Shown in pieces: positions 7,343-16,003 of a stretch of DNA of 40,326 nucleotides. This DNA is from Planctomycetota bacterium (GTDB lineage: Bacteria; Planctomycetota; UBA8108; UBA1146), in assembly GCA_028825265.1 (NCBI GenBank), contig JAPKAM010000012.1, positions 1-40,326 of the forward strand, written 5' to 3'. Every line of letters starts with the position of its first letter. Position 1 is the stretch's first letter. The notes under the pieces were generated by a model, which was not told where the DNA came from, did no database searches, and worked only from the letters and a program-made list of their open reading frames with translations. The position numbers and the translations under genes were made by a program.

Positions 7343-8403
7343 CCCTTCAGGAAGTGCTGAAACTTCCTCTTCTCACTGGCCCACCGGTGCGCATGATCGG
7401 CACTGATGTCGCCCCTCTTCAACGCTGCCATGATGGAATCGTCCATCAACTGCATCCCCTTACCTCGACCACCCTCGATGAGTGAAACGATCTTGTGTAC
7501 CGCACCTTCTCGGATGATGTTGGGCAAGGATCCGTCATGAAAGAGCAACTCGTTGACCACCACACGACCCTTGCCATCGTGCTTCGGGATCAGTAGCTGA
7601 GCGATGATCCCCTTGAGCGATGAAGAGAGCATTGTGCGCACCTGGTTCTGCTGATCTTCCGGGAACACGTCGATGATCCGGTCGATGGTCTTGGCAGCAC
7701 TATTGGTATGGAGGGTGGCGAACACCAGGAACCCCATCTCTGCAGCAGTGATGGCGAGCCCGATCGTCTCCAGATCTCGAAGTTCACCCACCAGGATCAC
7801 ATCCGGATCCTGGCGGCTGACCGACCGCAATGCCCGGGCGAAAGACTCGGTATCAATCCCCACCTCACGCTGAGTGATCTGAGATTTCTTGTTCTGGTGA
7901 ACGAATTCGATCGGTTCCTCGATGGTCACGATGTGCCTCGACTGATTCCGATTGATGTAGTCGATCAATGCCGCAAGGGTCGTCGATTTCCCACTGCCGG
8001 TCGGGCCAGTACAAAGGACCAATCCATTGCGAAGTTTGCAGAAGTTTTCGATGTGATCAGGAACCCCCAGTTCCTGAACCGTCTTGATCTCCTCCGGAAT
8101 GATCCGGAACACCCCGGACATTCCATGCTGCTGCCTGAAGAAACTACACCTGAATCTTGCCACTCCCGGAATTGCGTAGGCCCAGTCGAGATCATTCTTC
8201 TCGGCAAAAATGGCACTACGACGCTCGTCGAGGGAAGGGAGGAGCAGATCTTCGACCTGTTGATTGGAGAGAGGTTCCTTGCTGATCGGCCTCAGGTGTC
8301 CATGGATACGAATCTTGGGAGGCATCCCGGCGCTGATATGGAGGTCAGATCCCTCGACTTCGCGAATCTTGCAGAGCAACTGTTCGAGTGCTTCAGTGGA
8401 CAT
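7339..8403 (-). CDS. pilT: Type IV pilus retraction ATPase PilT
   Basis: Hexameric secretion-type ATPase at the pilus base that depolymerises the pilus to power twitching. The N-terminal PAS-like part includes SDLHISAGMPPKIRIHGHL (19-37). The RecA-like core has Walker A GPTGSGKST (133-141), the Asp box DPDVILVGELRD and the His box ATLHTNSAAKTIDRIIDVF. At 354 aa it is the normal PilT length. The ATG at 8403 is preceded by TAGGAGAAT. It lies 10 bp after a second PilT-like gene and overlaps waaF. No pilB, pilin or pilC lies in the window. Confidence 0.92.
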   Translation of the reverse strand: MSTEALEQLLCKIREVEGSDLHISAGMPPKIRIHGHLRPISKEPLSNQQVEDLLLPSLDERRSAIFAEKNDLDWAYAIPGVARFRCSFFRQQHGMSGVFRIIPEEIKTVQELGVPDHIENFCKLRNGLVLCTGPTGSGKSTTLAALIDYINRNQSRHIVTIEEPIEFVHQNKKSQITQREVGIDTESFARALRSVSRQDPDVILVGELRDLETIGLAITAAEMGFLVFATLHTNSAAKTIDRIIDVFPEDQQNQVRTMLSSSLKGIIAQLLIPKHDGKGRVVVNELLFHDGSLPNIIREGAVHKIVSLIEGGRGKGMQLMDDSIMAALKRGDISADHAHRWASEKRKFQHFLKG

Positions 8404-8413
8404 CGATATTCTC

Positions 8414-9790
8414 CTAACCCTGCATGGCGGAGGGGTCCTCCGCGTGGAATCGAGCAGTCTCGAGCGTCACAATTCCCGATCGGAGCAATTTACGAATCGA
8501 GTCGTCCATCGTAATCATTCCCTGTTTCCGACCGGTCTGGAGAACCGACGCCAACTGGTAGGTCTTGCCCTCCCTAATCAAGTTTCCAACCGCCGGGGTC
8601 GTGAACATGATCTCGAGTGCCGGCTCAACACCGGTACCATCCTTTCGCGGTAACAACTGCTGCGATATGACACCTCGCATCGACTCCGATACCATTGCGC
8701 GAATCTGCTCCTGCTCTCGAGGGGGGAACACATCGATCAGGCGATCGATCGATCGGATCGCATTGGTCGTATGAAGAGTGGCCAGTACCAGGTGCCCCGT
8801 CTCTGCGGCAGTGATCGCCATCGAGATCGTCTCCACGTCTCGCATCTCGCCCACCATGATGACATCGGGATCGGCCCGCATCGCCGATCTCAGAGCGGTG
8901 TAGTTGGTCTCGGTGTGATGATGTACATGGCGTTGATTAATGTTGCAGCCGGCAGGAGTGAAGATGTATTCGATCGGATCCTCGACCGTCACGATGTGAT
9001 CTTTGCGCTGATGATTGATCCGGTCGACAATCGCCGCCAGGGTTGCAGATTTCCCGCAACCGGCAGGGCCCGTGACCAGCACGATGCCCTGGCTGTACTG
9101 GGTAAACTGGGACAGCACTTCAGGCAGATGCAGATCATCGAAGGAGGGGACCTGGGTCGGGATAATCCGGAACACCGCCTCGAAACCCTTGCGCTGCTTG
9201 AAGCAATTGGTGCGGTATCGACCCTGTTTTCCATCTTCGAGGCAGTAGTCCAGATCCAGTTGTTTTTCCAGTTCTTTCCACTGCTTCGGATCGAGCATTT
9301 CCTGGACGGTTTTGGCAGTATCCTCGGCGGTCAGCACCGGATGCTTCCAGCGGATCAGATGTCCATGAAGACGAACCAATGGGGCCGAACCAACCTGAAA
9401 GTGGAAGTCAGAACATCCCAGTTCTCGCGCCTTCCGCAGGTATTCCAGCATCGACTTGCCGACCATCGAACTGAAATCCATCCGCTGCACGTCGGCCACC
9501 GACACCGATCCTGCTCGAGGAGTCGCCCCGTCTCGACTTGGAGCGGCAGATGTACTCGGCTGATCCTTGAGCCTCTGGGCGACCTTTTTCGAGATCACCT
9601 CGGCGTGTTTGGCAGAGATCAATCCCTCGGCCACCAGTGCCTGTCCCAGATCAGCTCCGCTGGTGAGATTCGACATCACCCGACGCAGGTCTGCATCCCC
9701 CACCAGTTGATTCTTGAGAGCGATGCGACCAAACATGGCCGCTTCACTGGAGGGCCTGTCGGCAGTGCCATCCTTCGTATCATCGGTCAT
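8414..9790 (-). CDS. PilT/PilU-like ATPase with MshEN-like N-terminal extension
   Basis: 458 aa, about 100 longer than PilT. Residues about 19-75 (MFGRIALKNQLVG ... LGQALVAEGLIS) resemble the MshEN/GspE N-terminal module, which in MshE binds cyclic di-GMP. A linker of about 30 Ser/Ala/Pro-rich residues follows, then a complete PilT-type ATPase: SDFHFQVGSAPLVRLHGHL, Walker A GPAGCGKSATLAAIV, DPDVIMVGEMRDVETISMAI and ATLHTTNAIRSIDRLIDVF. It probably works with the neighbouring PilT as a PilU-like accessory motor; the N-terminal module could make it signal-responsive. The start is the ATG at 9790 behind GGAGTAATTC. The same module occurs alone in the 76-aa gene at 13488. Confidence 0.85.
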   Translation of the reverse strand: MTDDTKDGTADRPSSEAAMFGRIALKNQLVGDADLRRVMSNLTSGADLGQALVAEGLISAKHAEVISKKVAQRLKDQPSTSAAPSRDGATPRAGSVSVADVQRMDFSSMVGKSMLEYLRKARELGCSDFHFQVGSAPLVRLHGHLIRWKHPVLTAEDTAKTVQEMLDPKQWKELEKQLDLDYCLEDGKQGRYRTNCFKQRKGFEAVFRIIPTQVPSFDDLHLPEVLSQFTQYSQGIVLVTGPAGCGKSATLAAIVDRINHQRKDHIVTVEDPIEYIFTPAGCNINQRHVHHHTETNYTALRSAMRADPDVIMVGEMRDVETISMAITAAETGHLVLATLHTTNAIRSIDRLIDVFPPREQEQIRAMVSESMRGVISQQLLPRKDGTGVEPALEIMFTTPAVGNLIREGKTYQLASVLQTGRKQGMITMDDSIRKLLRSGIVTLETARFHAEDPSAMQG

Positions 9791-9818
9791 GAATTACTCC
9801 AGGCCTGATCGAGTGAGT

Positions 9819-9837
9819 CCGGAGAACCGGTCTCCGG
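9819..9837. other. Hairpin in the leader of the PilT-like gene
   Basis: CCGGAGA (9819-9825) pairs perfectly with TCTCCGG (9831-9837) around a 5-nt loop. It sits 28 bp upstream of the ATG at 9790 and about 100 bp downstream of the hldE stop. There is no T-run on the minus strand. It could be a weak terminator for hldE or a leader structure; I cannot tell which. Confidence 0.4.
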
Positions 9838-9934
9838 TAAATGAAATCGTCCGATGGATTCACCTCACCATGCGAGGTCCGGAATGGGCTCTCCGGCTCA
9901 GACGAGTCGCTGCCTACTGCATGGAAGGTGCATC

Positions 9935-11440
9935 CTAGCCTTCCGGCGTCGGGGGGCAAGTTCGAGTCCCCCTTCGAATCCTCTCGATGAGTCCGGTGGT
10001 CGAAGCCCCCTGGACCAAGGTGATCCGCTCCACCCTGCCACCTCCCGCCTCGACCACTTCTCTGCCGACCACTTCATCGACGCTGTAATCGGCACCCTTG
10101 ACCAGAACATCAGGGATCAGACCACCAATCAGCGCTTCCGGAGTGTCCTCTTCAAAAAGCACCACATAATCGACGCAGGACAGGGCCCCGAGTAGGCGAG
10201 CGCGTTCGGCGGCGGGCAAAATCGGTCGATCGGGGCCCTTCAGACGAGCCACGGAGGCATCGGAGTTGAGTCCCACCACCAGTAGATCACCAAACGCCCG
10301 CGCCGCTTCCAACAACTGGAGGTGCCCGGCATGGAGCAGATCGAAACAGCCATTGGTGAAGACCACCGTCTGTCCATTGGCCTTCGATTGCTGGACCAGT
10401 TCCTGCATCTGTTCCTGACAACGCAGGGCGACGGGGACGACTCCCAGCCAGGCATTCCTGGCCGCCTCCAGTTCCCACCGTTCGACCGGTTGCACTCCGA
10501 CCTTCTGGACCTCGATTCCGGCGCCGAGATTGGCCAGTTGACAGGCATCATCGATATCCCACCCGGAAGCCAGTGCCGCCCCCAGCAGGCTTAGGACCAT
10601 GTCCCCGGCACCTGCCACATCGGTGACCGCCTGAACCCGAGTCGGATGCCGTCGAGAATCGCCGCGGGCAGAGACCCGGGTGATTCCATCTCGATCGAGA
10701 GTCAGGATGCAGTGCTCCAGATCGAGATCCTTGACCAGCGTCTGCCCGGCCTCCAGTTGCTGTTGCACCTCGCCGTCGAGGTCGATGCCGGTGGCACTGC
10801 CGGCCTCGTATCGATTGGGACAGATCAGCGTCGCACCACGATAGCCACTCCAACGTCCCGAACGCCCCGGATCGACCAGTACCGGGATCGACCGACGGTG
10901 AGCCCCCGCGACCAGCACCTGGAGAATCGAACTCCCCAGCATCCCTTTTTCGTAATCAGAGATCAGAACCGCCGCCGGATCTTGCTGGAGAGCGTCTTCG
11001 ATGGCTCCGATCAGCAGCGCTTGCTCGCTGCTGTCGATGGGCTTCTTTTCTTCCCGATCGAGGCGTAGTACCTGCTGCTGACCTCTGCCGGCGTGCTGAA
11101 CCCCTGCCAAGATACGAGTCTTGCGAATCGTCGGTCGGCTCTCGCAAACGATCACACCCTCGATGCGGGCTCCCGTCTCCTCGAGTGATTGGCGGACGAA
11201 CCGTCCGCCCTCGTCATCTCCGACCAGGCCGATGATAATCGGCTCGAAGCCGAGGGCGGCCAGATTCGTCACGACGCTCCCTGCCCCCCCGACTCGCATC
11301 TCGTGGTGTCGCCCCTGGACCACCGGCACCGGAGCCTCCGGCGAGATCCGCTCGATATCACCGTAGAAGTACTCATCGAGCATCAGGTCACCGACGACCA
11401 GGATCCGTGCCTCGGCTAGGGTATTCAGTTCAGGAATCAT
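9935..11440 (-). CDS. hldE: Bifunctional heptose-7-phosphate kinase / heptose-1-phosphate adenylyltransferase
   Basis: Catalyses two steps of ADP-heptose synthesis for the LPS inner core: phosphorylation at C1 and later adenylylation. The N-terminal ribokinase-type domain (about 1-330) has ILVVGDLMLDEYFYGDIERI at its start, the GGAGSVVTNLAALG segment and the anion hole/catalytic site AGAGDMVLSLLGAALASG. The C-terminal cytidylyltransferase-type domain has FTNGCFDLLHAGHLQLLEAA (nucleotide-binding HxGH) and ends with the STTGLIERIR motif. At 501 aa it is the normal full-length fusion. The ATG at 11440 is preceded by GAGGAG. It overlaps the end of the upstream deoxyhypusine-synthase-like gene by 11 bp. 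Confidence 0.94.
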   Translation of the reverse strand: MIPELNTLAEARILVVGDLMLDEYFYGDIERISPEAPVPVVQGRHHEMRVGGAGSVVTNLAALGFEPIIIGLVGDDEGGRFVRQSLEETGARIEGVIVCESRPTIRKTRILAGVQHAGRGQQQVLRLDREEKKPIDSSEQALLIGAIEDALQQDPAAVLISDYEKGMLGSSILQVLVAGAHRRSIPVLVDPGRSGRWSGYRGATLICPNRYEAGSATGIDLDGEVQQQLEAGQTLVKDLDLEHCILTLDRDGITRVSARGDSRRHPTRVQAVTDVAGAGDMVLSLLGAALASGWDIDDACQLANLGAGIEVQKVGVQPVERWELEAARNAWLGVVPVALRCQEQMQELVQQSKANGQTVVFTNGCFDLLHAGHLQLLEAARAFGDLLVVGLNSDASVARLKGPDRPILPAAERARLLGALSCVDYVVLFEEDTPEALIGGLIPDVLVKGADYSVDEVVGREVVEAGGGRVERITLVQGASTTGLIERIRRGTRTCPPTPEG

Positions 11441-12401
11441 CTCTGGCTCCTCGATCTTCCGACTGCAACCGTTGCAAGACGGCGACCCGGAACAACGGTA
11501 AGTTGATCTCGTGATGGCCAGTCAATGAGATCCCTCGTTCGACCGGTCGCTGCAGTACATTACGACTGGTGCGATAGTGCGAGATCATGTCGAAGTTGAT
11601 GGCCGTCACGCCCTTCAGCGGCTTACCCATGTTGCGTGCGATGTTGACCACCTTGAGAAAAACCTCCGGCATCACCACTGCGGATCCGATGTTGAGCCAG
11701 CAACCCTTTTCCAGATCGCCGACCACTGCCGCCAGTAATCGGAAATCGATGGCGGTCGCCGCTCCTAGGTCCGCTCCCGCAACTCCAGGATGCATGTGCA
11801 CGATGTCGGTTCCAATCGCCACGTGAACCGTCGCAGGAATTCCAAGTTGCCGCGCTCTCAACAACATCGAGAGTTCGGAATGAGGCGCAGACTGCGCCTC
11901 GATCCAGTCTCCTAGCGCCGCCCCCAAGCCCACCTGGTCCGCTCCTGCAGCACTCGCTTGTCGAAATGCATCCGCAGTTTCACTCGCCATGCCGAAGGAA
12001 CCATCCGCCACATTGGACTCGACATCTTCAGAAGTCTCGCCAATCAGAGCCAACTCCAGATCGTGGATCGCGGTCGCGCCGTTCATCGCGATGGCAGAGA
12101 TCACACCCTTCTCCATCAGATCGATGATCAATGGGCCCATTCCCACCTTGACGACATGGCCACCGAGGGCGGCGATCACCGGAGCCCCGCTGGCCACTGA
12201 ACGGGCCACGGCGGCAGCGGCAGATCTCAACTCACCACCAGCCAAGATGTCCGGGAAGGAAGCAATCAGTTGCTCGATGGTCCCTTGTGGATCACACAAC
12301 TCCCGGAACTGATCGCGGTGGACAATATTTCTGCGTTGACCGATCGGGATCGGTTTCACATCTCCGAGATCGAGAGGTTTCCATCGAGAGTCCGGTACCA
12401 A
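11430..12401 (-). CDS. Deoxyhypusine-synthase-like protein of unknown function
   Basis: 323 aa. The Gly-rich segments resemble the NAD-binding fold of the deoxyhypusine synthase superfamily: GGHVVKVGMGPLIIDLMEKG (80-99), MNGATAIHDLELALIGETS (106-124), and IGTDIVHMHPGVAGADLGAA (196-215) with LNIGSAVVMPEVFLK (236-250). The C-terminal catalytic-lysine motif of true deoxyhypusine synthases (WGKI-like) is not visible, and bacteria lack the eIF5A substrate, so hypusine formation is unlikely. It may act on another amine or use the fold differently. The start is TTG at 12401 behind AGGAGA. It lies between lpxK and hldE in an envelope gene run and overlaps hldE by 11 bp, which suggests an envelope-related task. 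The family resemblance is from memory and needs a profile search. Confidence 0.6.
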   Translation of the reverse strand: MVPDSRWKPLDLGDVKPIPIGQRRNIVHRDQFRELCDPQGTIEQLIASFPDILAGGELRSAAAAVARSVASGAPVIAALGGHVVKVGMGPLIIDLMEKGVISAIAMNGATAIHDLELALIGETSEDVESNVADGSFGMASETADAFRQASAAGADQVGLGAALGDWIEAQSAPHSELSMLLRARQLGIPATVHVAIGTDIVHMHPGVAGADLGAATAIDFRLLAAVVGDLEKGCWLNIGSAVVMPEVFLKVVNIARNMGKPLKGVTAINFDMISHYRTSRNVLQRPVERGISLTGHHEINLPLFRVAVLQRLQSEDRGARDDS

Positions 12402-12477
12402 GAGATCTCCTGTTCAACGGGGTCTATTGCGGATGCTAGCAGGAAGGGGCCGCCTTTTCACGCATCCCCACTCCCTC

Positions 12478-13491
12478 TCAACCGCCAATTTCGGCCAGAA
12501 TCGGCTCCAGATCGACAGCGGTGGTCACTTCCTGGACCAGGATCGGCAACCGAGAAACAAATCCAGCGCTCAACAAAGGCTCGATCTTGACCGCATCCTT
12601 GGCGGTGCAGACCAGGGCCACGGCACCCTGTTGTCCGGCTCGCCGGTTGAGGCGCGCCAGATCTGACCGCCGGTAGCGATGGTGATCTCGAAACGACTCC
12701 AGCCCAATCAGGTTCCAGCCATGATCGGTGAGGGTCTGCTGAAAGGAGTTTGGATCTCCGATGCCACAGAATCCGACCACCCTGGAGCCCGCTGGCGGGA
12801 TCGCTGCAGAGCCGAGCGATCTGACTTCTGCCACTTCGGTAGACGCCAGGGTTCGTGGCCGAGACGGAAACCACTGACGTAAAAAACCGATGGTGTTCGC
12901 TAGTTCAATTCCCTGGCAGCGCTCGACCCGGGTCAGGATCAGGTGATCGGCACGAGCCAGATGATGCCACGGCTCGCGCAGGCGTCCCAGCGGCAAGCAG
13001 TGCCCACCCGCCAGCGGCCTGCGTGCATCGATCAATACCAGATCGAGATCGCGATGAAGACGCCGGTGCTGAAACCCATCATCGACCAGGATCAGGTCCA
13101 ACTCTGGATGGGCCGCAAGCAACTGGAGCCCGGCCGTGTGGCGACATCGATGTTGCTGATGCGGGACCCCCGGTAAACTTCGAACCAGCATCCGGTGCTC
13201 ATCGTTTCCGTCAGCGCCACCACGATAGCCACGACTGACGATTCCCGGATGCCCACCACGACCGAGCCAGTGTCGAGCGATCGCTTCGGTGAGAGGAGTC
13301 TTGCCAGTGCCCCCGACTGTGATGTTACCGATGCTGATGACGGGAACCGGAAGCCGAAGGGGCCACTCGCCGGCAGCCTCTCGACGGCGATGGCGCCAGT
13401 GATCGAGAATCACTCCACCTCGCCAGCATCGTTCTAGCAAGCTCAACAGAGAACGGGGCCAGGGCAGAATCGGTTCAGTAGACAGGATCAA
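12478..13491 (-). CDS. lpxK: Tetraacyldisaccharide 4'-kinase LpxK
   Basis: Inner-membrane-associated kinase that phosphorylates the 4' position of the lipid A disaccharide. Residues 51-67 (VISIGNITVGGTGKTPL) hold the characteristic P-loop, and ILVDDGFQHRRLHRDLDLVL is the second family hallmark. The C-terminal part has the family features GFCGIGDPNSFQQTL and DHHRYRRSDL. 337 aa is typical. Translation starts at TTG 13491, overlapping the upstream stop as TTGA, with GGGAGA before it. It is the only committed lipid A sugar kinase here; lpxA, B, C, D and waaA lie outside. Confidence 0.92.
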   Translation of the reverse strand: MILSTEPILPWPRSLLSLLERCWRGGVILDHWRHRRREAAGEWPLRLPVPVISIGNITVGGTGKTPLTEAIARHWLGRGGHPGIVSRGYRGGADGNDEHRMLVRSLPGVPHQQHRCRHTAGLQLLAAHPELDLILVDDGFQHRRLHRDLDLVLIDARRPLAGGHCLPLGRLREPWHHLARADHLILTRVERCQGIELANTIGFLRQWFPSRPRTLASTEVAEVRSLGSAAIPPAGSRVVGFCGIGDPNSFQQTLTDHGWNLIGLESFRDHHRYRRSDLARLNRRAGQQGAVALVCTAKDAVKIEPLLSAGFVSRLPILVQEVTTAVDLEPILAEIGG

Positions 13492-13718
13492 GTCTCCCGT
13501 TGGCCATGACGGGGACGGTCATGAAGAACTCTCAGCACCTCGAGCACCTGATGGTCCGTCATAAAACCCAGATCGATGAGGATTTGGCCGAGGAAACGAT
13601 GCTTCTCTCCTCGCGCCTCATCACGGGCCTGCAGCGCCAGCGCTTCATAGAGGTGGGCGGTGGAGATGCATTGCATCTCGAAGGCGACCTCACCGAACAT
13701 CCTCACCTCGCCAGACAT
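13488..13718 (-). CDS. Small stand-alone MshEN-like protein
   Basis: 76 aa with no known catalytic motif. The pattern MFGEVAFEMQCIS ... LGQILIDLGFMTDHQV closely parallels the N-terminal module of the PilT-like ATPase at 8414 (MFGRIALKNQLVG ... LGQALVAEGLIS). Shared features are an MFG start, a hydrophobic helix pair and an LGQ-L turn. It is likely a free regulatory or adaptor copy of the same fold; ligand binding is unproven. The ATG at 13718 has a good AGGAG site 7 bp upstream. It overlaps lpxK by 4 bp, so the two are probably co-translated. The C-terminus is basic (RPRHGQRET). Confidence 0.75.
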   Translation of the reverse strand: MSGEVRMFGEVAFEMQCISTAHLYEALALQARDEARGEKHRFLGQILIDLGFMTDHQVLEVLRVLHDRPRHGQRET

Positions 13719-13831
13719 ATCATCTCCTGTCGATCGAAATCGGATCCTTCACAGATACACATACACCTCGATGACCGTTGCACATCGATGAGATACGAAG
13801 ATACCAAGGACCCGGCGATGACGCCACCGCA

Positions 13832-14851
13832 CTAGAGATTCCTACGCCGGCGTTCCTGTACTTGCCTCTGGCAAAGTAGATCGGCGACGGCAGTGATCTC
13901 TTTCGACTCCAGCAGTCCCTCCACCAACGCCGGCGGAAAGCGTTGCTCGCCGGTGCAGGAGCCCACCAGAGCCCCTCCCACCGCTGCCGTCATCTCGACG
14001 GCTCCCCCGGCGGAGAGGCATGAACCGATCACCGCCATCGGTTCCGACGGATTTCGCAACCAACTGTGAAGTGCGACAAGAAAAATAGGTAGTGCTCGAT
14101 TCTCAACTCCGGAGTGATCGACATCCGTAACTTTGTCCGGAGAACTGGCCAGTTGATCGAAGGCCACCGTCTCTGCAGAAGCGAGTAACATCGGGATCTC
14201 CTGGATTCGCTCCGCAACTGCCAAGTCGATACGACCGGCAGCAGCGGTGGCGCCATCGATCACGTCGCCCAGGACCACATCCTTGTGGGTGAGATTATGA
14301 CCGATGATACTCGCCAGCGCCGAGCAGACCGCTCGAACCTCCTGATCCTCATGGGTCACGCCGATCAAGCGTTCGCAGTCATCGACCAACGAACTGGGAT
14401 CATCATGGTCCCACAACCCGATCAAGACACTGGACACCAGAGAACCACTGCCCACCTCACCGGGTCCACAGGCACAACCCCTGGCTTCATGCCCACGACG
14501 CAACCAACGAGACATGGCCACATCGACATCGGGGAGCCTCTCGATGATGCGATTTTCTCGCCACAAGGGAATCCAGAAGTTGACGATCTCCTTCGGTTGG
14601 ACAGCCCCGACACTGGCGATCGCTTCTGCAGCGAGCGCCATCAACTGGACCCCTGCTCCATGCTGCCCCACCGGAAAGTAGCCGTTTCGATGACGGACAT
14701 AACCCTCGATCACCTCGGATCCGAGCGCCCGCATGAAGGTTCGTGAAGATCCTGAATGAGGGAAGCCGAGGGCACTGCCGATGGCGGCACCTAACAGGGT
14801 GCCACGGAAGCGCGATGGAAGCTGGTCTTTGAGGGTCGTGGGGCTCTTCAC
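13832..14851 (-). CDS. ADP-ribosylglycohydrolase-fold protein, probably inactive
   Basis: 339 aa. It opens with the family start RFRGTLLGAAIGSALGFP (14-31) and keeps the all-helical layout. The two metal-binding motifs are lost, however. The first (usually TDDTxM) reads QHGAGVQLM (63-71). The last (usually GGDTDTxA) reads AGGAVEMTAA (281-290). Without these aspartates the di-magnesium hydrolase centre cannot form. It may be a binding or regulatory relative. The start is GTG at 14851, overlapping the upstream stop as GTGA. The upstream partner is another degenerate enzyme, so the pair may act together. No frameshift or internal stop is seen, which argues against simple decay. Confidence 0.7.
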   Translation of the reverse strand: MKSPTTLKDQLPSRFRGTLLGAAIGSALGFPHSGSSRTFMRALGSEVIEGYVRHRNGYFPVGQHGAGVQLMALAAEAIASVGAVQPKEIVNFWIPLWRENRIIERLPDVDVAMSRWLRRGHEARGCACGPGEVGSGSLVSSVLIGLWDHDDPSSLVDDCERLIGVTHEDQEVRAVCSALASIIGHNLTHKDVVLGDVIDGATAAAGRIDLAVAERIQEIPMLLASAETVAFDQLASSPDKVTDVDHSGVENRALPIFLVALHSWLRNPSEPMAVIGSCLSAGGAVEMTAAVGGALVGSCTGEQRFPPALVEGLLESKEITAVADLLCQRQVQERRRRNL

Positions 14852-15972
14852 GTCTGCTCTCTCGTCTCCACATCCGAGGTTCCCAGTTCATCCGTGAATC
14901 GATCGATCCACGACTGGAGAGTTTCGCATCGACATCGCTTACGCCACATCGGTCTCATGTCTCGATACCACCCGAGCCCGACTCCAGCCAGCAGTGCCGG
15001 AGCCCTCGAAAGGCAGCCGAAATCAGCAGAGACGACCATTTCATCCCGATCGACGCTCCACGTTTGTTCCGGGTCGATCGAGGCGGCATCGTAGACCACA
15101 TCGGCGATCGGGGTCTCCCCTCGACGGGGATCTGCGACCTCGACTGCTTCTCGATGATACCAGTGATCGCCGTAGGGTGACGGAAGCACCTGGTCGACGG
15201 AGTCGGAGGGTTTCGGCTCTCCCCCCACTCTCCACAAGGTCGCCCCGTTCGGTTCGAGCAAGACGATTCCCTGACCCGGACGGGGCTCTGCGGCGAGCCA
15301 CAATCGAGCGGCTTGAGGAGTGGTGCCGGCACAGAACCAGGTTCCCCTCGGGAGTCCTGTCTCTCGAACCAGTTCTTCCTGAAGGGTACCGATGCGATGG
15401 GGTCCCGGCATCAGCGGCGGGACCTGGTCCGACTCGAGCCCCAGTTGCTGGAGCAGCTCTGCATTCCAGCGTTGACCGGGACTGTGCGGACTCGACAACC
15501 CGCTGTTCCAGGCGAAAGCGGTCGATGTGGCCACCGCTCCGGTCCAGCGATAGCGCAACCAATCCTGCAGATCAAAGACGGAATGAAGGCTCCGCAAGAT
15601 GCTCGGGTAACTGGCCAGGGTGGAACGAAGCACCTCAGCGGGATTCGCCTGCTCTACGGTCAGATCCTGCCAATTGAGAGCGCGTGGCGGGTACGGTTCC
15701 ATCTCCGCATCGACCAGCACCAGTGACGGCTCACAGGAGATCCCGATGGCCGACACGGCAGAAGGACGGATCTTGCCCTCCTGCAAGGTATGTTGCAGCA
15801 CCGCTCTGACCGATCGGACCCGCTCATCTGGATGCAGCCCCCACCACTGGTGGAAGGGAACGCTAACCGGCTCCTGCACTTCGGCCCGCACGGTTCCCCT
15901 ACGATCGATCGCCTGCAACGAGACGGTCGATCCCTGCAGTTCGATCCCGACAAGAATGCTCATCCGGCTCAC
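14848..15972 (-). CDS. FGGY sugar-kinase-like protein, truncated and probably inactive
   Basis: 374 aa against about 480-520 for FGGY kinases. The N-terminal domain is recognisable: ILVGIELQGSTVSLQAIDRR (6-25), VSAIGISCEPSLVLVDAEME, then FDLQDWLRYRWTGAVATSTA and a late RIGTLQEELVRETGLPRGTW. The catalytic-aspartate motif (usually AGGGDN) reads AGTTPQ, and the first-strand Asp is Glu. The C-terminal ATP-binding domain is mostly missing. It probably does not phosphorylate sugars but may still bind one. The start is GTG 15972; the ATG at 15963 three codons later is equally possible. It is the first gene of the long minus-strand run and diverges from the second GT9 gene. Confidence 0.65.
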   Translation of the reverse strand: MSRMSILVGIELQGSTVSLQAIDRRGTVRAEVQEPVSVPFHQWWGLHPDERVRSVRAVLQHTLQEGKIRPSAVSAIGISCEPSLVLVDAEMEPYPPRALNWQDLTVEQANPAEVLRSTLASYPSILRSLHSVFDLQDWLRYRWTGAVATSTAFAWNSGLSSPHSPGQRWNAELLQQLGLESDQVPPLMPGPHRIGTLQEELVRETGLPRGTWFCAGTTPQAARLWLAAEPRPGQGIVLLEPNGATLWRVGGEPKPSDSVDQVLPSPYGDHWYHREAVEVADPRRGETPIADVVYDAASIDPEQTWSVDRDEMVVSADFGCLSRAPALLAGVGLGWYRDMRPMWRKRCRCETLQSWIDRFTDELGTSDVETREQT

Positions 15973-16003
15973 TTTCAGGGGAATCCCCCTCTGAACGATG
16001 TTC

